A DNA stretch of 64,000 nucleotides, taken from an uncultured Holophagaceae bacterium (GTDB lineage Bacteria; Acidobacteriota; Holophagae; Holophagales; Holophagaceae). Below the pieces are notes generated by a model that ran no database searches, had not been told where the DNA came from, and saw nothing but the letters and a program-made list of their open reading frames with translations. The stretch is taken from positions 41,305 to 105,304 of the forward strand of contig CAIOFF010000029.1 in NCBI GenBank assembly GCA_903857495.1, read 5' to 3'. A program made the position numbers and the translations under genes. This document shows, piece after piece, positions 53,224 through 60,568 of the stretch (the first letter of the stretch is position 1; each line of letters begins with the position of its first letter).

Positions 53224-53954
53224 CGGGCACCGAACTCACCGGCAAGCGGCTCCTCGTGACCGGGGCCGGCAGCGGCATTGGCCGCGTGGCGGCGCGGCTC
53301 TTCCAGGCGCGCGGGGCCGAGGTGCTGCTTGCGGGTCGACGCCTGGACGCCCTTCGGGAGACCTTGCCGGGTGCGGTCTGCGTGGCGCTGGACCATGCGG
53401 ACGAGGCCGCCGTCCGCGCCTTCACCCGGACCTGCCCGCCCCTGGACGGGCTGTTCCTGGCGGCCGGCGAGCTCAGCACCGGCTCCGTGGAAGCCTCCCC
53501 CGTGGCGATCTTCGATGCCATGATCGCCGCCAACCTGCGCGGCCCCTGGCTGCTGGCGCACCACCTGGGCCCCTTGCTGAAGCCCGGCGCCAGCGTGGTG
53601 CTGGTGGGCTCCAACATCGGCCTGCGCGCCATTCCCGACAGCGCCGCCTACAGCGTGGCCAAGGCCGGCGTCCACATGCTGGCGAAGATCCTGGCCCTGG
53701 AGTGGGCGCCCCGCCACATCCGCTGCAACGCCATCGCCCCTGGCCCCGTGCACACCCCCATGGTGGCGGCGCGGCTGGCAGGCAGCGCGGATCCCGCCGG
53801 AGACCTGGCGAGGCTGGCCGGGGTGAATCCCCTGGGGCGCCTGGGCACCGAGGCCGAGGTGGCGGCCCTCGCCGCCTACCTCCTGAGCGACGAGAGCGCC
53901 TGGACCACCGGGACCGTCATCCCCATTGATGGCGGCGCCGACGCGGTCTACTGA
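53220..53954 (+). CDS. Short-chain dehydrogenase/reductase
   Basis: 244 residues from GTG 53220 (GTGA overlap with hemerythrin). TGAGSGIG cofactor loop, LLAGRR after beta 2 (NADP preference likely), LAAGE in place of NNAG, catalytic Ser in VGSNIG and YSVAK. The C-terminus WTTGTVIPIDGG is typical of FabG-like SDRs. Substrate unknown. Followed after 36 bp by a GlpD-like oxidase. Confidence 0.9.
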   Translation: MTGTELTGKRLLVTGAGSGIGRVAARLFQARGAEVLLAGRRLDALRETLPGAVCVALDHADEAAVRAFTRTCPPLDGLFLAAGELSTGSVEASPVAIFDAMIAANLRGPWLLAHHLGPLLKPGASVVLVGSNIGLRAIPDSAAYSVAKAGVHMLAKILALEWAPRHIRCNAIAPGPVHTPMVAARLAGSADPAGDLARLAGVNPLGRLGTEAEVAALAAYLLSDESAWTTGTVIPIDGGADAVY

Positions 53955-53990
53955 ACACGGCACTCGGGCACACTGGTGCCAGGAGGACCC

Positions 53991-55223
53991 GTGCCTGAAG
54001 CTGCCTGGCCCGCACCGCCCCAAGGCTCCTGCCCGCTCCCGGGGCCGCTGGAGGTGGACGTGGCCATCCTGGGCGCGGGCATCCACGGCGCGGCGCTGGC
54101 GCGGGAGCTGGGTCTGCGTGGCGTCTCCTGCGCCTTGGTGGACAAGGGCGAGGTGGGCGGCGGCACCAGCCAGTGGTCCAGCCAGCTGCTGCATGGCGGC
54201 ATCCGCTACCTGCTGACAGGCGACATCCGCCAGATGCGCGAGGGGCTCTCCGAGCGGGCCACCTGGGCGCGCATCGCGCCGAGCCGCTGCCGCTGGGAGG
54301 CCTTCTGGATGCCCCACCGCTCCTGGCCCGAGGGTCTGGCCCACCAGATCGGGATTGGCCTCTATGACCACTGGGGCTCCGACCGCCCGGACTGGCCCCC
54401 AGAGCTGCGCCTGGGGCCGGTGCCGCGCGAGGTCTACCAGGCGGATCCTCGGAGCGTCCGGGGCCCTTTCCGGGGCGCCACGGCCTACGCGGACCTGATG
54501 ACCTGGGACCGCGAGCTGACGAAGGATCTGGCGGCCTCCAGCGACGCGCTGCTCCTGGACTACCACGACCCCGAGGCCTTCGAGGATGCGGACGGCGAGC
54601 TGCGGGCCCTGCGGCTGCGGGACCGTCGCGACGGCGCCTGCCGGCAGCTCCGCGCCCGCCGCTGGGTCAGTGCACTGGGCCCCTGGACCGACGGAGCCCT
54701 CGCGGCCTGGTTCGGCGAGACTCGCCCCCGGCTGCGCCTCTCTTCAGGCATCCACCTCTGGTTCGACGCAGTCCCCGGCTGCGAGCGCCCCTGGGCCGTC
54801 CGCCGCCCCAAGGGCCGCATCCTGTTCGTGATCCCCCGGGACGGGCTGCTGCAGGTGGGTACCACCGAGCGCGAGGTGGCCGACGGCTGGGTGCCCATTG
54901 TGCAGGTCGAGCGCGAGGAGCTGTTCCAGGCCCTGGAGGAGAACCTGCCCGCGGTGCCCTGGCGCAGCCTGCCTGTGCGGGCCGAGGAGCTGGGCGTGCG
55001 GCCCCTGGTCGCCGCCACCGGCCTGACCACGCACCTGAGCCGCGAGGCCGTCCTGGAGCGGCACCCCCGCTTCAAGAACCTCACGCTGGTGCTCGGCGGC
55101 AAGCTCACCACCGCCCGCGCCCTCATGGACCGCCTCGCCACGGACCTCACAGGCCAGTCCTGCGGCGCCTCCACCACCGAGCCCCTGCGCCTTTGGGATG
55201 GACACTCCCCGGCGTTCCGGTAG
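53991..55223 (+). CDS. FAD-dependent glycerol-3-phosphate dehydrogenase-like oxidoreductase
   Basis: 410 residues from GTG 53991, with AGGAGG four bases upstream; a GTG at 53976 is rejected because it precedes that SD. FAD-binding VAILGAGIHGAALARELGLRG, then the GlpD hallmark GGTSQWSSQLLHGGIRYL. VGTTEREV and HPRFKNLTLVLGGKLTTARALMDRL match the GlpD end of the DAO domain. The C-terminal DAO_C domain of GlpD (about 100 residues) is missing. It may oxidise glycerol-3-phosphate or another hydroxy acid. Confidence 0.85.
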   Translation: MPEAAWPAPPQGSCPLPGPLEVDVAILGAGIHGAALARELGLRGVSCALVDKGEVGGGTSQWSSQLLHGGIRYLLTGDIRQMREGLSERATWARIAPSRCRWEAFWMPHRSWPEGLAHQIGIGLYDHWGSDRPDWPPELRLGPVPREVYQADPRSVRGPFRGATAYADLMTWDRELTKDLAASSDALLLDYHDPEAFEDADGELRALRLRDRRDGACRQLRARRWVSALGPWTDGALAAWFGETRPRLRLSSGIHLWFDAVPGCERPWAVRRPKGRILFVIPRDGLLQVGTTEREVADGWVPIVQVEREELFQALEENLPAVPWRSLPVRAEELGVRPLVAATGLTTHLSREAVLERHPRFKNLTLVLGGKLTTARALMDRLATDLTGQSCGASTTEPLRLWDGHSPAFR

Positions 55224-55240
55224 AATCATTCTTTCAGTAC

Positions 55241-55317
55241 GGTCCCGTAGCTCAGCTGGATAGAGCATCAGACTACGAATCTGAGGGTCGGGCGTTCGAG
55301 TCGCTCCGGGACCACCA
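55241..55317 (+). tRNA. tRNA-Arg(ACG)
   Basis: 77 nt including encoded CCA. Acceptor GGTCCCG pairs with CGGGACC. D-arm AGCTCAGCTGGATAGAGC, anticodon stem TCAGA/TCTGA with loop CTACGAA (anticodon ACG), and T-arm GTTCGAGTC are all regular. The 3' part from 55271 is duplicated at 60330, so the current 3' end was supplied by the integrative element. Confidence 0.97.
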
Positions 55318-55339
55318 AGAATAACAACACTTAGGCCCA
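55271..55339. repeat. attL (69-bp direct repeat, left copy)
   Basis: Identical to 60330-60398. Begins in the anticodon stem of tRNA-Arg (GACTACGAATCTGAG) and ends 22 bp past the CCA at TTAGGCCCA. The bases on either side differ between copies, so the ends are exact. Confidence 0.95.
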
Positions 55340-55361
55340 GGTTAACTACCTGGGCCTTTTT
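55334..55361 (+). terminator. Terminator after tRNA-Arg (element side)
   Basis: GGCCCAGG / CCTGGGCC stem with a 7-base loop, then TTTTT. Terminates the tRNA transcript at attL. Its left arm begins inside the att repeat, so the element replaced the host terminator (now at 60393) with its own. Confidence 0.88.
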
Positions 55362-55465
55362 GCGTCGTGCACTATCCAGCTTCAATGGGTCACTGGTCTC
55401 CGGGTTCGGGCCCCTCGTTTTCTCAACTGGACGAATAGACGGCTTTGAGGGCGGGGCGGGATTGT

Positions 55466-55495
55466 GGAGGTGCGGCGAAACTTCCGCACCTTCCC
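55466..55495. promoter_or_regulatory. Hairpin site A, upstream of the excisionase-like gene
   Basis: GGTGCGG (55469-55475) pairs with CCGCACC (55484-55490), extended by flanking GGA/TTCC; loop CGAAACTT. It ends 12 bp before the excisionase-like ATG and closely resembles site B at 58032-58061. Confidence 0.5.
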
Positions 55496-55506
55496 TGGAG
55501 ATCGAC

Positions 55507-55704
55507 ATGGACACCACCACCACCTCAACTCCCCGGGCCGCGTGGTCCGTACTCGAGTTCTGCAAACGCTACTCCCTATCCAAGGGAACCGTGTTCGCCA
55601 TGATGCGCGAAGGGAAAATCACTCGGATTAAGGCTGGCAGGCGTTCGCTGATTCCCGTCGAATCTGCCGAAGCCTGGTGGCAGTCGCTCCAGATGGCGGG
55701 TTAG
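55507..55704 (+). CDS. Excisionase-family helix-turn-helix protein
   Basis: 65 residues from ATG 55507 (SD GGAG). WSVLEFCKRYSLSKGTVFAMMREGKITRIKAGRRSLIPVESAEAWW is a standard HTH_17/excisionase domain: recognition helix followed by the IKAGRRxLIP wing. Probably controls excision or directs element transcription. First gene at the attL end. Confidence 0.82.
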   Translation: MDTTTTSTPRAAWSVLEFCKRYSLSKGTVFAMMREGKITRIKAGRRSLIPVESAEAWWQSLQMAG

Positions 55705-55707
55705 TTC

Positions 55708-56127
55708 ATGGGCCGCCTTGGGAGGCGCCGCCGCCGGGAGGCTGAGTTGCTTGATCGGGAAGTGGCCCAGGCCTTCGGTGAAGCGCCATCCAAGCCCCAG
55801 CCGACCAGACCCGCCAAGGTCATCCGGGAGGGCCGCCTAGTGGCAGCAATCCGCCGCGCCGATAGGTCCGAACTGCGGGCCTCCATCGAAAACATGAACC
55901 AGAGCCCCGCCCTAATGCTCCGGGTTTGGGTGCCTGGCTTCGATGGCTCCACCCTCAAGCCCGTCTCCTGGATGGCAATAAGGGCCGAAGAAATCCCAGC
56001 CCTCCTCCAGGCCATATCCGCCGCCGCCGCCAGCATCGGCCATCACACCTGGGCCCCCGGCCTACATCTGTCCCCCACCCCCAGCCGGGCCCCTGCGCCC
56101 AGCCACACGCCACAGGAAGCCCGATGA
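55708..56127 (+). CDS. Hypothetical element protein (basic N-terminus, PC4-like middle)
   Basis: 139 residues, starting 3 bp after the excisionase-like gene. Arg-rich N-terminus (MGRLGRRRRREAELL). The middle (LMLRVWVPGFDGSTLKPVSWMAIRAEEIPALLQAI) faintly recalls the PC4/YdbC single-strand-binding fold, and the tail is Pro/Ala-rich. The family assignment is weak. Stop overlaps the next ATG (ATGA). Confidence 0.65.
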   Translation: MGRLGRRRRREAELLDREVAQAFGEAPSKPQPTRPAKVIREGRLVAAIRRADRSELRASIENMNQSPALMLRVWVPGFDGSTLKPVSWMAIRAEEIPALLQAISAAAASIGHHTWAPGLHLSPTPSRAPAPSHTPQEAR

Positions 56128-56531
56128 CCACCGCCGTCCCCCTTGTCACCCTGAACCGTTTTCAGACCTTCGCGGCCAACCATGGCCCCCTGGAGAGCCC
56201 CCTGGCCCTCAGCATCCTGGAGACGTTCTTCACCAGGTCGATCTCCCGGTTCTACGATCACTCCCAGGAAGGCACCCTCCAGGATTGGGTGGAACGTCAG
56301 CTCAAGGCCCAGGCCCCCGACATCCTGGCTGTCCTGGAGCTTGCTGCCCAATGGAGTGCCGACCCACTGAAGGCCGCTGAAGGCCAGCTCAGGGCCGCCC
56401 TGGAGGCGAAGACCAAGGCGGAGTCCGACGCCAAGGCTCAGGCCGATGAAGCCATCCTCCAGGCCGCCGTAAAGGCCAAGGCTGAAGCCTTCATGAGCCA
56501 GCTCAAAAAGGGCGCCTCCGCCCTCGCGTGA
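56124..56531 (+). CDS. Hypothetical element protein with helical C-terminus
   Basis: 135 residues. The first 75 residues (LNRFQTFAANHGPLESPLALSILETFFTRSISRFYD) look globular. The rest is an Ala/Lys/Glu-rich continuous helix (EAKTKAESDAKAQADEAILQAAVKAKAEAF), likely a coiled coil. Coupled to its neighbour by ATGA overlap. No family recognised. Confidence 0.65.
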   Translation: MTTAVPLVTLNRFQTFAANHGPLESPLALSILETFFTRSISRFYDHSQEGTLQDWVERQLKAQAPDILAVLELAAQWSADPLKAAEGQLRAALEAKTKAESDAKAQADEAILQAAVKAKAEAFMSQLKKGASALA

Positions 56532-56590
56532 CCGTGGCCGCCCGGCGGTGGACCCGCGTCACCGCCGGGCAGCTTGCGCGAAAGTCCCAA

Positions 56591-56650
56591 TCCGACAAAA
56601 CCCGACAAAACCCGACACCAATCCGACAAAACCCGACAAAACCCGACAGT
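56591..56650. repeat. Iteron-like tandem repeats (six CCGACAAAA-type units)
   Basis: Six copies of a 10-bp unit around CCGACAAAAC at one-helical-turn spacing (with a 1-bp shift after the third). A direct repeat TGCGCGAAAGTC flanks the array at about 56575 and 56680. A GTG-started 69-codon frame (56528-56737) reads through it as a low-complexity RQNPTKPD peptide and overlaps the preceding stop, so a coding role is not excluded. Confidence 0.65.
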
Positions 56651-56752
56651 CGGAATCCACCAGGCCCCGCCGGATCCGATGCGCGAAAGTCAGCAAGTCC
56701 CCCTCTTTTTACGGCACCAAACACCAGGAACCCCTGAAGGGTCAGTGAATCC

Positions 56753-56998
56753 ATGACCACCCCCCCCGGCACCACGAAAACCCGCCGCCGCACCCTGAAA
56801 ACACAGCTCGATTGCCGCCGGGCCCTGGCGTGGATCTTCGGAGAGCTGGAAGCTGACCGACTGGATGTTCCACGGGCCCGCGCCATGACCCATGCCGTCA
56901 CCAGCCTGTCCGCCATCCTTGAACGGTCGGAAATGGAGGCCGAGCTGGAAGCGATCCGATCCACACTTGCCGCCGCTGGGTTTCAGGTGGGCCAGTGA
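56753..56998 (+). CDS. Hypothetical element protein
   Basis: 81 residues from ATG 56753. Basic N-terminus (TTKTRRRTLKTQLDCRRALAWIFGELEADRL) and a helical C-terminus (LSAILERSEMEAELEAIRSTLAAAGF). Its stop overlaps the following GTG start. No family recognised. Confidence 0.65.
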   Translation: MTTPPGTTKTRRRTLKTQLDCRRALAWIFGELEADRLDVPRARAMTHAVTSLSAILERSEMEAELEAIRSTLAAAGFQVGQ

Positions 56999-57681
56999 GT
57001 CGCCGGACTTGGCGCCGTGTGGTGGGCGGCCTCAAGGCATCGGCAGAGGCGGCCAAGGCCAGGGTGGGCAAGGTGCCCGCCAAGTCCACGCTGCCCCCCT
57101 TCCTGGAGATTGTCAGCGGCCAGCCGTTGTCAGCCGTCCGGCAGGCCCTCCGGGTCACGGATCCGCTGAGCACCATCGACCAGGTGGAATGGGCCCATGC
57201 CGTCACCGCACCCGCCCCGCCGGTACCCTACTTCAGCCTTGCCCCCCGATCCTTCAGTCTCGACTTGGCCCCCTTCCTGGTCTTCGCCTTCGGGGTGCCG
57301 GTGGACGAAACTTTGGGTGGCGCCGAGGCCAACCGCACCCGCTTGTTCGCCGAGCTGGTGAAGCGCCCGACTTGGCTTCGTGAGAACGTCGCCACGCTCC
57401 GTGCCTGGCTTCTGGACCGTGAATTTGAGGAGGCGGGGCACGAAGACAACATTTATTGGCGCCCCCTGTCTGAAATCTTCGACTCTATGTTCCGTCTTGC
57501 CGAGGAGGCCCACGCCCCGGAGCGCCTGAGCTGGTGGGTTGAACACCTGACAGGTCTAGGCTCCGGCCACAGCCCCCTAGACGGAGACCTGGTGGCCGGG
57601 GCCCGCATAGCGCCACAAGAGGCCCGCGTCTGGCTTGAGGCCTATATCACCCGCATTGGGCCTGAAAAGCGATTTCAGTAG
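56995..57681 (+). CDS. Hypothetical element protein (largest of the cargo genes)
   Basis: 228 residues from GTG 56995 (GTGA overlap). Basic N-terminus (SRRTWRRVVGGLKASAEAAKARVGK), then a mixed region with PFLVFAFGVPVDETLGGAEANRTRLFAELVKRPTWLRENVATLRAWLLDREFEEAG and a C-terminal helical part. It shows no nuclease, primase, terminase or capsid motif. Function unknown. Confidence 0.65.
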   Translation: MSRRTWRRVVGGLKASAEAAKARVGKVPAKSTLPPFLEIVSGQPLSAVRQALRVTDPLSTIDQVEWAHAVTAPAPPVPYFSLAPRSFSLDLAPFLVFAFGVPVDETLGGAEANRTRLFAELVKRPTWLRENVATLRAWLLDREFEEAGHEDNIYWRPLSEIFDSMFRLAEEAHAPERLSWWVEHLTGLGSGHSPLDGDLVAGARIAPQEARVWLEAYITRIGPEKRFQ

Positions 57682-57727
57682 CCCGCCACCAGCTCCCACG
57701 CGGAGCCCTACACGACAGAGGAAAACC

Positions 57728-57910
57728 ATGACCAACAGTGACGACCTCGCCAGCCTCCGCGCCTATGCCGAACGCCACGGCCTCACCACGGCCCAGGCCT
57801 ACTCTCGAATGGACGACCCCGTTCTCGCTGAGATTGACGAAATTAAGTACTTCGCGGCCTCCAAGGGGGTCTCCCTGGCGGAGGCCTTCGTCATGAAGGG
57901 CTACCTGTAG
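57728..57910 (+). CDS. Hypothetical small element protein
   Basis: 60 residues from ATG 57728 (GAGG 11 bases upstream). Two similar acidic-helical halves (LASLRAYAERHGLTTAQAYSRMD and IDEIKYFAASKGVSLAEAFVMKG) suggest an internal duplication of a helix-turn-helix-like unit. Last plus-strand gene of the element. Its final codons form the first of three palindromic repeats. Confidence 0.6.
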   Translation: MTNSDDLASLRAYAERHGLTTAQAYSRMDDPVLAEIDEIKYFAASKGVSLAEAFVMKGYL

Positions 57911-57930
57911 CTACCAGTAGCTACCTGTAG
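57901..57930. repeat. Three tandem 10-bp palindromic units
   Basis: CTACCTGTAG, CTACCAGTAG, CTACCTGTAG, head to tail. Each has CTAC/GTAG arms. The first unit contains the stop codon of the preceding gene. From here to 58379 there is no gene I would support. Confidence 0.6.
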
Positions 57931-58031
57931 GGAATTCACCAAATCACACGGCGCCTGGAACTGACAACCAGAACTGACCGTGGACTGCGGACGGGCCCTG
58001 GAAAGCCCAAAGAAGGCCGCGAATCTCGATT

Positions 58032-58061
58032 GGAAGGTATGGCGAAAAACCGCCACCTTCC
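58032..58061. promoter_or_regulatory. Hairpin site B
   Basis: GGAAGGT (58032-58038) pairs with ACCTTCC (58055-58061), and inner GGCG with CGCC around AAAAAC. Its sequence aligns with site A (GGT..GGCGAAA....CCGC.ACCTTCCC) near the other end of the cargo, suggesting the same protein recognises both. Confidence 0.5.
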
Positions 58062-58313
58062 CGTGCTGGTGACTACCAGGACGAACCCCGCCCGACACTT
58101 TGCCGTTAGGCGCGGGGCACCGTTGTTAACGGATTGCATGACGAGCGCCTACAGGACAACCGGGGGCGCACTTGAGTCATGGGCAAAGCTGACGAGGCCG
58201 ATGGACGACCGCCTGTACGGGTCGATTAACTCAGCAGACTATTCCTCTTGGATGGGGATAGTCTGCCTCCACCTCCGGCCTCTGCCTCCCGGTGAGGTTT
58301 CAGTGATGTGAAG

Positions 58314-58355
58314 GTCAGCATCCGTCAGCAGAAAATGCTGACAGTCAGCATCCGT
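58314..58355. promoter_or_regulatory. Repeated GTCAGCA motif cluster
   Basis: GTCAGCATCCGT occurs at 58314-58325 and again at 58344-58355; between them an inverted TGCTGAC (58336-58342) pairs with either copy. Likely operator-type sites, 25 bp beyond the stop of the minus-strand gene. Confidence 0.45.
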
Positions 58356-58379
58356 AAGCACCACAGCCCCCCGGATCGG

Positions 58380-58583
58380 TTATTCGACTCCGGGCAAGTC
58401 CTCAAGCGTGCTTGGGAATTCGTCACAGTGGAGAGGCCCCCGCTTCCCGGCCATGGCAAGCCGGGCTTGGACGATGGCCCGCTCCAAGGTCTCATCGGTG
58501 CAGAACTCCCCAACGGGGATAGCCCGCCCCATCTTGGAGATGTAGGCATCTTGCATGGCGTCGATGGTGTCCAGTGGCGTCAC
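58380..58583 (-). CDS. Hypothetical small element protein
   Basis: 67 residues from GTG 58583. DTIDAMQDAYISKMGRAIPVGEFCTDETLERAIVQARLAMAGKRG, then an acidic tail (LHCDEFPSTLEDLPGVE). The GTG overlaps the stop of the upstream gene (GTGA), so the two are coupled and lie downstream of the integrase. No family recognised. Confidence 0.6.
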   Translation of the reverse strand: MTPLDTIDAMQDAYISKMGRAIPVGEFCTDETLERAIVQARLAMAGKRGPLHCDEFPSTLEDLPGVE

Positions 58584-58753
58584 ACCGCCGCCGTGAGGGT
58601 CGTCCGCGCCTGCGCTGCAAGGCCCCCCAGGATCACCGCGACGCCGTGGGCGGCCTCCGGTGGCATCGCCTCATCCGTGGTGCCTAGAAGGTGGGCCACG
58701 GCCTCAAGTTGGGCAGCCAGGGAATTGAGAATGTCGTTTGTCTCGATGCTCAT
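58580..58753 (-). CDS. Hypothetical small element protein
   Basis: 57 residues from ATG 58753. Helical throughout: SIETNDILNSLAAQLEAVAHLL, then TDEAMPPEAAHGVAVILGGLAAQARTTL. It starts 50 bp after the integrase stop on the same strand and its TGA overlaps the next gene's GTG. The arrangement supports a real gene despite its size. Confidence 0.6.
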   Translation of the reverse strand: MSIETNDILNSLAAQLEAVAHLLGTTDEAMPPEAAHGVAVILGGLAAQARTTLTAAV

Positions 58754-58803
58754 CTTTGTCCTATCGGTGGATTCGGGGCCGGGGCCCCATGGTTGGGGTT
58801 GAA

Positions 58804-60192
58804 TCAGCCGAGGGCCGTGGCGATCTTGGCCGAAATGAGTTCGGAGGCCTCATGGCGAGGATCGGTGTGCAGATGGGCGTAACGCTGAGTCGTGGACGCC
58901 TGTGTGTGGCCCACTAGCGATCCGATCATCGGCAAGCTCTGACCCGTGCTAACGGCCACGCTGGCGAAGCTGTGGCGGAGGTCGTGGATCCTCAGGTCGT
59001 CGAGGTTGACGGCGCCCTCAGAGGCCAGTGAGACGGCCTGGCGGAGGCGCCTCCAGGGCTTCTGGAGATTCACCAGATGGGCGCCGTGCCGGTGGCCCTG
59101 GATGACCCATTCCCCATTCAATTCTCGACCTGATAGGCCTTCTAGGTGGTCCAGAACGGCCAGCGCCGCAGAGTTGATGGGAAGTTCCTTGGCGCCGGTC
59201 TTCCTGGAGGTCTTGTGGCTCTCTATCCGGATGATTTTTCGATCACGGTCAACCTCGGCCCACCGCAGCTTCAGGATTTCGCTCAATCGAGCCCCTGTCA
59301 GCAGTAAGAGCCGGAGAGCCCCAAGGGTGTAGGGAGTGGGGATTTCGAGGTGGTGCTCCCCGTCCTCATCCTTCACCCAAGCATAGGGACAGGTCTCCTT
59401 CTCGCCCCAGCTAGGGGCATCCCTAAGCACCTTTCCGAGCCACTCGAACTCCGTCATGGTCAGGAACCTCTCGCGTCCCTTGGACTCGGCCTGTTTCACC
59501 ACGAGCTTGCACGGACTCGAACCCTGGGGGATGTGGCCCTTTCGCTCCGCCTCTGTGAACAGCTTCGACAGGGCGGCATGGAGCCGGTTCGCTGCGATCT
59601 TGGTCGGCTTCTTGGGCTTCTCGCTGGGCTTCATCCATGGCCGCCGTCCCTTGGCTGTGTCGTCCACAAGGGCCTGAATGTGGTTCCGCGTGACCTCGTT
59701 CAACCGAAGGGTTCCAAGGACGGGAACCGCGATCTTATCGAGAAATACCTTCGTCCCATGGAGGTAGGGCGGAAGCCATTTCGGTTTCACCGCGATGATG
59801 GCCTTCTCCGCGTCGGAGAGGCGGTCTGTGAGTTCCTTGAGGTGGTCCTTGGTGAATTCCCCAAAGGTCGGGGTCAAGAGGTGCTTCTTGGCCTCGTTAC
59901 GAGGGTCCAGGCCCTTGACGATCATCCGGCGATACTCGGCGGCCAGTTCACTGGCTGCAGTAAGGGATTTTTCGCCTGTGTAGGGGCCAAGTTGGATCCA
60001 GGCCTGTTTCTTCTGGCTGTCTATGAACTTCAAACAAAAGTTCTTCGCGCCGGTTGTCGTGATCCTCAAGCCAAACCCTCGGATGGCTGAGTCCCATTCG
60101 TACGACTGCACGGCGATGCCCTTCTTGTTCCTCTTGATCTTAGTTCTCAGGCATCGCGTATCGCTCAGGGCCTTGGTTGATACCTTTGGCAT
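58804..60192 (-). CDS. Tyrosine-type site-specific integrase (P4-like)
   Basis: 462 residues from ATG 60192 (PKVSTKALSDTRC). N-terminal DUF4102-type arm-binding domain (DSAIRGFGLRITTTGAKNFCLKFI), SAM-like core-binding domain (130-230), and catalytic domain. Active-site residues: Arg in TGARLSEILKLRW, HDLRHSFASVAV, VGHTQASTTQRYAHL with the nucleophilic Tyr. It lies 138 bp from attR and reads inward, the normal layout for tRNA-targeting islands. Confidence 0.96.
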   Translation of the reverse strand: MPKVSTKALSDTRCLRTKIKRNKKGIAVQSYEWDSAIRGFGLRITTTGAKNFCLKFIDSQKKQAWIQLGPYTGEKSLTAASELAAEYRRMIVKGLDPRNEAKKHLLTPTFGEFTKDHLKELTDRLSDAEKAIIAVKPKWLPPYLHGTKVFLDKIAVPVLGTLRLNEVTRNHIQALVDDTAKGRRPWMKPSEKPKKPTKIAANRLHAALSKLFTEAERKGHIPQGSSPCKLVVKQAESKGRERFLTMTEFEWLGKVLRDAPSWGEKETCPYAWVKDEDGEHHLEIPTPYTLGALRLLLLTGARLSEILKLRWAEVDRDRKIIRIESHKTSRKTGAKELPINSAALAVLDHLEGLSGRELNGEWVIQGHRHGAHLVNLQKPWRRLRQAVSLASEGAVNLDDLRIHDLRHSFASVAVSTGQSLPMIGSLVGHTQASTTQRYAHLHTDPRHEASELISAKIATALG

Positions 60193-60329
60193 GGGTGTCT
60201 CCGTAGTGCACCAATGGTACACCAAAAATCGAAGATCACGGAGGTTTATGTAAGGTCTAGACGGAAATAAGTCGTATCAAATCAATAAAATCGTTAATCA
60301 CTGGGGATCACTGAAGTTTTGGAATCCAC

Positions 60330-60398
60330 GACTACGAATCTGAGGGTCGGGCGTTCGAGTCGCTCCGGGACCACCAAGAATAACAACACTTAGGCCCA
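60330..60398. repeat. attR (69-bp direct repeat, right copy)
   Basis: Identical to attL. It carries only the 3' part of tRNA-Arg, so it is not a functional tRNA gene. Host DNA resumes beyond 60398. Confidence 0.95.
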
Positions 60399-60424
60399 TC
60401 ACACCGATGGGCCTTCTTGTTTTA
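60393..60424 (+). terminator. Original host terminator of tRNA-Arg
   Basis: GGCCCATC / GATGGGCC stem (60393-60400 / 60406-60413) with a T-rich tail. It corresponds to the terminator that followed tRNA-Arg before integration. Confidence 0.75.
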
Positions 60425-60568
60425 TCCTGCGTCATGACTGCATTGGGGGGCGTGAATTCGTTCTCCCCGATTCCAGTTCCTTACACTTCACCCTCTGCAT
60501 GAACCATCGGTCCAGGTGAACCGAAACCGGGAAGGTGTGATGCAGGCAGACTAGCCTCGCACCGTGAA

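Larger units (their letters stand above)
55271..60398. mobile_element. tRNA-Arg-integrated genomic element of about 5 kb
   Basis: Bounded by a 69-bp perfect direct repeat (attL 55271-55339, attR 60330-60398) covering the 3' half of tRNA-Arg plus downstream sequence. It has a tyrosine integrase next to attR, an excisionase-like HTH protein next to attL, six small plus-strand genes and two small minus-strand genes. There is no phage structural, packaging or conjugation gene. This fits a satellite-like integrative element that needs a helper or only moves by integration and excision. Confidence 0.93.

Noticed and set aside
56528..56737. 69-codon GTG-started frame over the iterons as a definite gene
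   Set aside because: It overlaps the previous stop, but most of it is a low-complexity translation of tandem repeats. Left as a note on the repeat entry.
57901..58360. CRISPR-like array or further gene in the element's non-coding stretch
   Set aside because: The repeats are three contiguous decamers with no spacers. The only open frame (58030-58311) spans a hairpin and has no SD or family-like sequence.
55241..60398. Second tRNA-Arg gene at attR
   Set aside because: Only the 3' part of the tRNA from the anticodon stem is present at 60330, so it cannot fold as a tRNA.
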